19,358 nt of DNA. It comes from Melaminivora alkalimesophila (GTDB taxonomy: Bacteria; Pseudomonadota; Gammaproteobacteria; Burkholderiales; Burkholderiaceae_C). Shown in pieces: positions 16,831 through 19,358 of this stretch; the first letter of the stretch is position 1, and every line of letters starts with the position of its first letter. The translations under genes and the position numbers were made by a program. The stretch covers positions 1-19,358 of the forward strand of contig NZ_ALEE01000810.1 in the NCBI RefSeq assembly GCF_000282995.1, in the 5' to 3' direction. The notes below the pieces were generated by a model. That model was not told where the DNA came from. It worked only from the letters and a program-made list of their open reading frames with translations, and did not search any database.

Positions 16831-17706
16831 TCAGACTTTCTTGCGCAGTTTCTCGCCGAACAGGCCGTTGGGCCGGATCATGAGCATGATGAGCACCACG
16901 ATGTAGGCGGCGATGTCCTTGAAGCCCTCGGGCAGGTAGAAGCCCGACAGCGACTCGATGGTGCCGATGATCAGCCCGCCCACGATGGCCCCCGGCAGGC
17001 TGCCGAAGCCCCCGACCACGGCCGCCGGGAAAGCCTTCAGGCCGATGAAGCCCATGTTGGCATGCACGAAGGTGATGGGCGCGAGCAGCAGCCCCGCCAC
17101 CGCCGCCACCGCCGCCGCCAGCCCCCAGACCAGGCCGTTGAGGCGCTGCACCGGGATGCCCATGTAGTAGGCGGCGAGCTGGTTCTGCGAAGACGCCTGC
17201 ATGGCGATGCCCAGGCGCGTGTAGCGAAACAGCGCAAACAGCAGGACGCACAGCACCGTCGTCACCAGGATCACCGCCACCTGCTCGGCCGCCAGCACCA
17301 GGCTGCCCCACTGCAGCGGCTGGTCCTTGTAGGGAACGTCGAGCGCGTGCGTCTCGGTGCCGATGCCGGGGATCATGGTGACCAGCCCGCGCAGCACGTA
17401 GCCGATGCCGATGGTCAGCATGACGATGGAAAACGCCGGCTGGCCGAGCACCGGCCGGATGACTGCGCGCTCGATCAGCACCCCCACCAGCGCCATGGCG
17501 GCGATGCTGGCAAGCACCGCCACCCAGAAGGGCATGGCGAGCAGCTTCATGACCACCAGGCCGCAGAAGGCCCCCAGCATCATCAGCTCGCCCTGGGCGA
17601 AACTCACGGTCTCGGTGGCCTTGTAGATGAGCACGAAGCCCAGCGCAATCAGGCCGTAGATGCACCCCTGCGCGATGCCACTGACCAGCAATTGGACGAA
17701 CTGCAC
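16831..17706 (-). CDS. livH: Liv-type ABC transporter permease LivH
   Basis: 291 residues from the chosen GTG at 17706 ([19 protein letters not shown]). GGAGGG just upstream gives a proper ribosome site for this GTG, and family members begin with this sequence. An in-frame TTG at 17733 would lie inside the palindromic operator and is less likely. About eight membrane segments are visible, with [17 protein letters not shown] and [22 protein letters not shown], which are hallmarks of LivH. It is the first gene of the transporter-synthetase-binding protein unit. Regulation is probably through the palindrome at 17725-17742. Confidence 0.92.
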   Translation of the reverse strand: MQFVQLLVSGIAQGCIYGLIALGFVLIYKATETVSFAQGELMMLGAFCGLVVMKLLAMPFWVAVLASIAAMALVGVLIERAVIRPVLGQPAFSIVMLTIGIGYVLRGLVTMIPGIGTETHALDVPYKDQPLQWGSLVLAAEQVAVILVTTVLCVLLFALFRYTRLGIAMQASSQNQLAAYYMGIPVQRLNGLVWGLAAAVAAVAGLLLAPITFVHANMGFIGLKAFPAAVVGGFGSLPGAIVGGLIIGTIESLSGFYLPEGFKDIAAYIVVLIMLMIRPNGLFGEKLRKKV

Positions 17707-17724
17707 CAACCCCTCCGTATTTTC

Positions 17725-17742
17725 ACAAAGCAACTGCTTTGC
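17725..17742. promoter_or_regulatory. Palindromic operator candidate in the livH / aldehyde dehydrogenase divergent region
   Basis: ACAAAGCA-AC-TGCTTTGC, with a perfect 7-bp inverted repeat (17726-17732 and 17735-17741). It matches the site at 10801-10818 at 16 of 18 positions. It lies 18 nt upstream of the livH GTG and 138 nt upstream of the divergent aldehyde dehydrogenase, so one bound dimer could control both directions. Confidence 0.7.
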
Positions 17743-17746
17743 ATAA

Positions 17747-17775
17747 ATAATGTTGCACGGAGGGCTGCGTGTCGC
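17747..17775 (-). promoter_or_regulatory. Candidate sigma-70 promoter for livH
   Basis: On the - strand, GCGACA (17775-17770), 17-bp spacer, CATTAT (17752-17747); each hexamer matches consensus at 4 of 6. The predicted start of transcription would fall at the edge of the palindrome at 17725-17742, a classic repressor position. Such matches also occur by chance. Confidence 0.3.
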
Positions 17776-17880
17776 ATCTGGGACTTACCCTGTAGAGTGG
17801 CGCGAGGGCCTGTGGCCGCCATCCGGCTGGCGGGCTGCGGCCCTGCCCGGACCACCGACCACCATCCAAGGAGCGAATGC

Positions 17881-19317
17881 ATGAGCTATCCCGACACCCG
17901 CCTCTTCATCGACGGCCAATGGCAGGACGCCGGCGACGGGCGCAGCCTCGCGGTGCACAACCCGGCGACCGGCCAGGAGATCGGCCGCGTGGCCCGGGCA
18001 TCGACCGCCGACCTCGACCGCGCGCTGGAGGCGGCGCAAAGGGGCTTCGAGACCTGGCGCGACACCAGCGCGCACGAGCGCGCCGCCACCATGCGCCGCG
18101 CCGCCGCCCTGATGCGCGAGCGCGCCGACGCCATCGCCGCCATCCTCACGCAGGAGCAGGGCAAGCCGCGCCCGGAGGCGCGCGGCGAGGCCATGGCCGC
18201 GGCCGACATCATTGAATGGTTTGCCGACGAGGGGCTGCGTGTCTATGGCCGGATCGTGCCTTCGCGCAACCCGGCCGTGCGCCAGATGGTGGTCAAGGAC
18301 CCGGTCGGCGTGGTGGCGGCCTTCACGCCCTGGAACTTCCCCATCAACCAGGTGGTGCGCAAGCTCGGTGCGGCGCTGGCGGCGGGCTGCGCCGTGATCG
18401 TCAAGGCGCCCGAGGAGACGCCGGCGAGCCCCGCCGAGCTGGTGCGCGCCTTCGCCGATGCGGGCCTGCCCGCCGGCGTGGTCAACCTGGTCTATGGCGA
18501 CCCGGCCGAGATCTCGGGCTACCTGATCCCGCACCCGATCGTCAAGAAGGTCACCTTCACCGGCTCCACCGCCGTGGGCAAGCAACTGGCTGCCCTGGCG
18601 GGCCAGCACATGAAGCGCGTGACCATGGAACTCGGCGGCCACGCGCCGGTGATCGTCTGCGAGGACGCGGACGTGGCGCTGGCCGTCAAGTGCACCGCCA
18701 GTGCCAAGTTCCGCAACGCCGGCCAGGTCTGCATCGCGCCGACGCGCTTCCTGGTGCACGAGAGCGTGCGCGCCGATTTCGTCGAGGCCCTGGTGCGCCA
18801 CGCGCAGGGCCTGAAGCTGGGCGACGGTCTGCAGCAGGACACGCGCATGGGGCCGCTGGCCAATGCCCGCCGCGTGGCCGCCATGCGGGATTTCCTGGAC
18901 GATGCCCGCAGCCAGGGGGCCAAGGTGCGCACGGGCGGCGAGGCCCTCGCCGGGGCGGGCAACTTCTTCGCGCCCACGGTGCTCGACGAGGTGCCGCTGT
19001 CGGCACGCGTCTTCAACGAGGAGCCCTTCGGCCCGGTGGCGGCGGTGCGCGGCTTCACCGACCTGCAGGAGGCCATCGCCGAGGCCAACCGCCTGCCCTA
19101 CGGGCTGGCCGCCTACGCCTACACCGCCTCGCTGAAGAACGCCCACCTGCTGGCGCAGCGGGTGGAGGTCGGGATGCTGTGGATCAACCAGCCGGCGACG
19201 CCCTCGGCCGAGCTGCCCTTCGGCGGCATCAAGGATTCGGGCTACGGCTCCGAGGGCGGGCCGGAGGCCGTGGAGGCCTGCCTGAACACGCGCGTCGTCT
19301 CGATCGCGCACGTCTGA
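17881..19317 (+). CDS. NAD(P)-dependent aldehyde dehydrogenase, succinate-semialdehyde dehydrogenase-like
   Basis: 478 residues, complete. It oxidises an aldehyde to the carboxylic acid. Seen: TPWNFP with N152, coenzyme motif KAPEETP from K175 (the Glu at 178 favours NAD+ over NADP+), FTGSTAVGK at 226-234, general base E250 in MELGGHAP, and catalytic C284 in NAGQVCIAP; the C-terminus has [19 protein letters not shown] 17881 has AAGGAG 7 nt upstream. It resembles GabD/ketoglutarate-semialdehyde dehydrogenases in overall layout, but the substrate cannot be assigned. Being divergent from livH with a shared operator region, it may generate the acid that FadD activates, for example from an alcohol- or alkane-derived aldehyde. 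Confidence 0.93.
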   Translation: MSYPDTRLFIDGQWQDAGDGRSLAVHNPATGQEIGRVARASTADLDRALEAAQRGFETWRDTSAHERAATMRRAAALMRERADAIAAILTQEQGKPRPEARGEAMAAADIIEWFADEGLRVYGRIVPSRNPAVRQMVVKDPVGVVAAFTPWNFPINQVVRKLGAALAAGCAVIVKAPEETPASPAELVRAFADAGLPAGVVNLVYGDPAEISGYLIPHPIVKKVTFTGSTAVGKQLAALAGQHMKRVTMELGGHAPVIVCEDADVALAVKCTASAKFRNAGQVCIAPTRFLVHESVRADFVEALVRHAQGLKLGDGLQQDTRMGPLANARRVAAMRDFLDDARSQGAKVRTGGEALAGAGNFFAPTVLDEVPLSARVFNEEPFGPVAAVRGFTDLQEAIAEANRLPYGLAAYAYTASLKNAHLLAQRVEVGMLWINQPATPSAELPFGGIKDSGYGSEGGPEAVEACLNTRVVSIAHV

Positions 19318-19358
19318 GCACGACCGCCCCGGCGCGGCTGCGGCGCGGCCTTCAGCCG

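Noticed and set aside
14897..17665. A 922-codon - strand frame upstream of livG
   Set aside because: It is out of frame with livM and livH, which have clear membrane-protein sequence; only the livG part (from 15754) is real.
16018..19317. A 1099-codon + strand open frame running through livM and livH into the aldehyde dehydrogenase
   Set aside because: Only the part from 17881 matches a family and has a ribosome site; the rest is antisense to the permeases and is an effect of high GC content.
19331..19349. GGCGCGGC repeated with an 11-bp period after the aldehyde dehydrogenase
   Set aside because: Only two short GC-rich direct copies, no inverted symmetry or T-tract; not a terminator and not distinguishable from background.

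Overview
The window is GC-rich, tightly packed bacterial DNA that reads as the chromosome of a betaproteobacterium, most likely Comamonadaceae (Acidovorax/Alicycliphilus/Comamonas relatives). The reasons are the codon usage, the Liv-FadD-FadE-FadA-FadB gene order, and two intergenic elements that resemble repeats common in that family. The family placement is inference; no rRNA or marker gene is present. Almost everything encodes acyl-CoA metabolism.

Left block (1-5249, + strand): the 3' part of an acyl-CoA dehydrogenase, a beta-keto acid cleavage enzyme (BKACE, former DUF849), a broken AMP-forming acyl-CoA ligase, and an intact AMP-forming acyl-CoA ligase followed by a clear intrinsic terminator. 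The broken ligase lacks about 42 residues around the A8 hinge. It also carries a 16-bp imperfect tandem duplication that shifts its frame. A 163-bp near-palindromic element lies between the two ligases.

Middle (5311-6146): a HepT-MntA toxin-antitoxin pair on the - strand, with terminators on both sides and a REP-like sequence upstream.

Right block (6161-17706, - strand): two consecutive transcription units. The promoter-distal unit is acyl-CoA dehydrogenase, thiolase and FadB-type bifunctional enzyme. The promoter-proximal unit is livH-livM-livG-livF, a long-chain-type acyl-CoA synthetase, and a periplasmic substrate-binding protein, closed by an intrinsic terminator. An aldehyde dehydrogenase is divergently transcribed at 17881-19317 (+).

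The same 18-bp palindrome, ACAAAGCA-NN-TGCTTTG(T/C), lies just upstream of the first gene of both right-hand units (10801-10818 and 17725-17742). The second copy is also in the divergent region shared with the aldehyde dehydrogenase. The simplest reading is one regulon. A Liv-type ABC importer would bring in a carboxylic acid (or the aldehyde dehydrogenase would make one), FadD would activate it, and FadE/FadB/FadA would degrade it by beta-oxidation under one repressor encoded elsewhere. This transporter plus beta-oxidation unit with its operator is the most interesting system here; the substrate cannot be read from the sequence.
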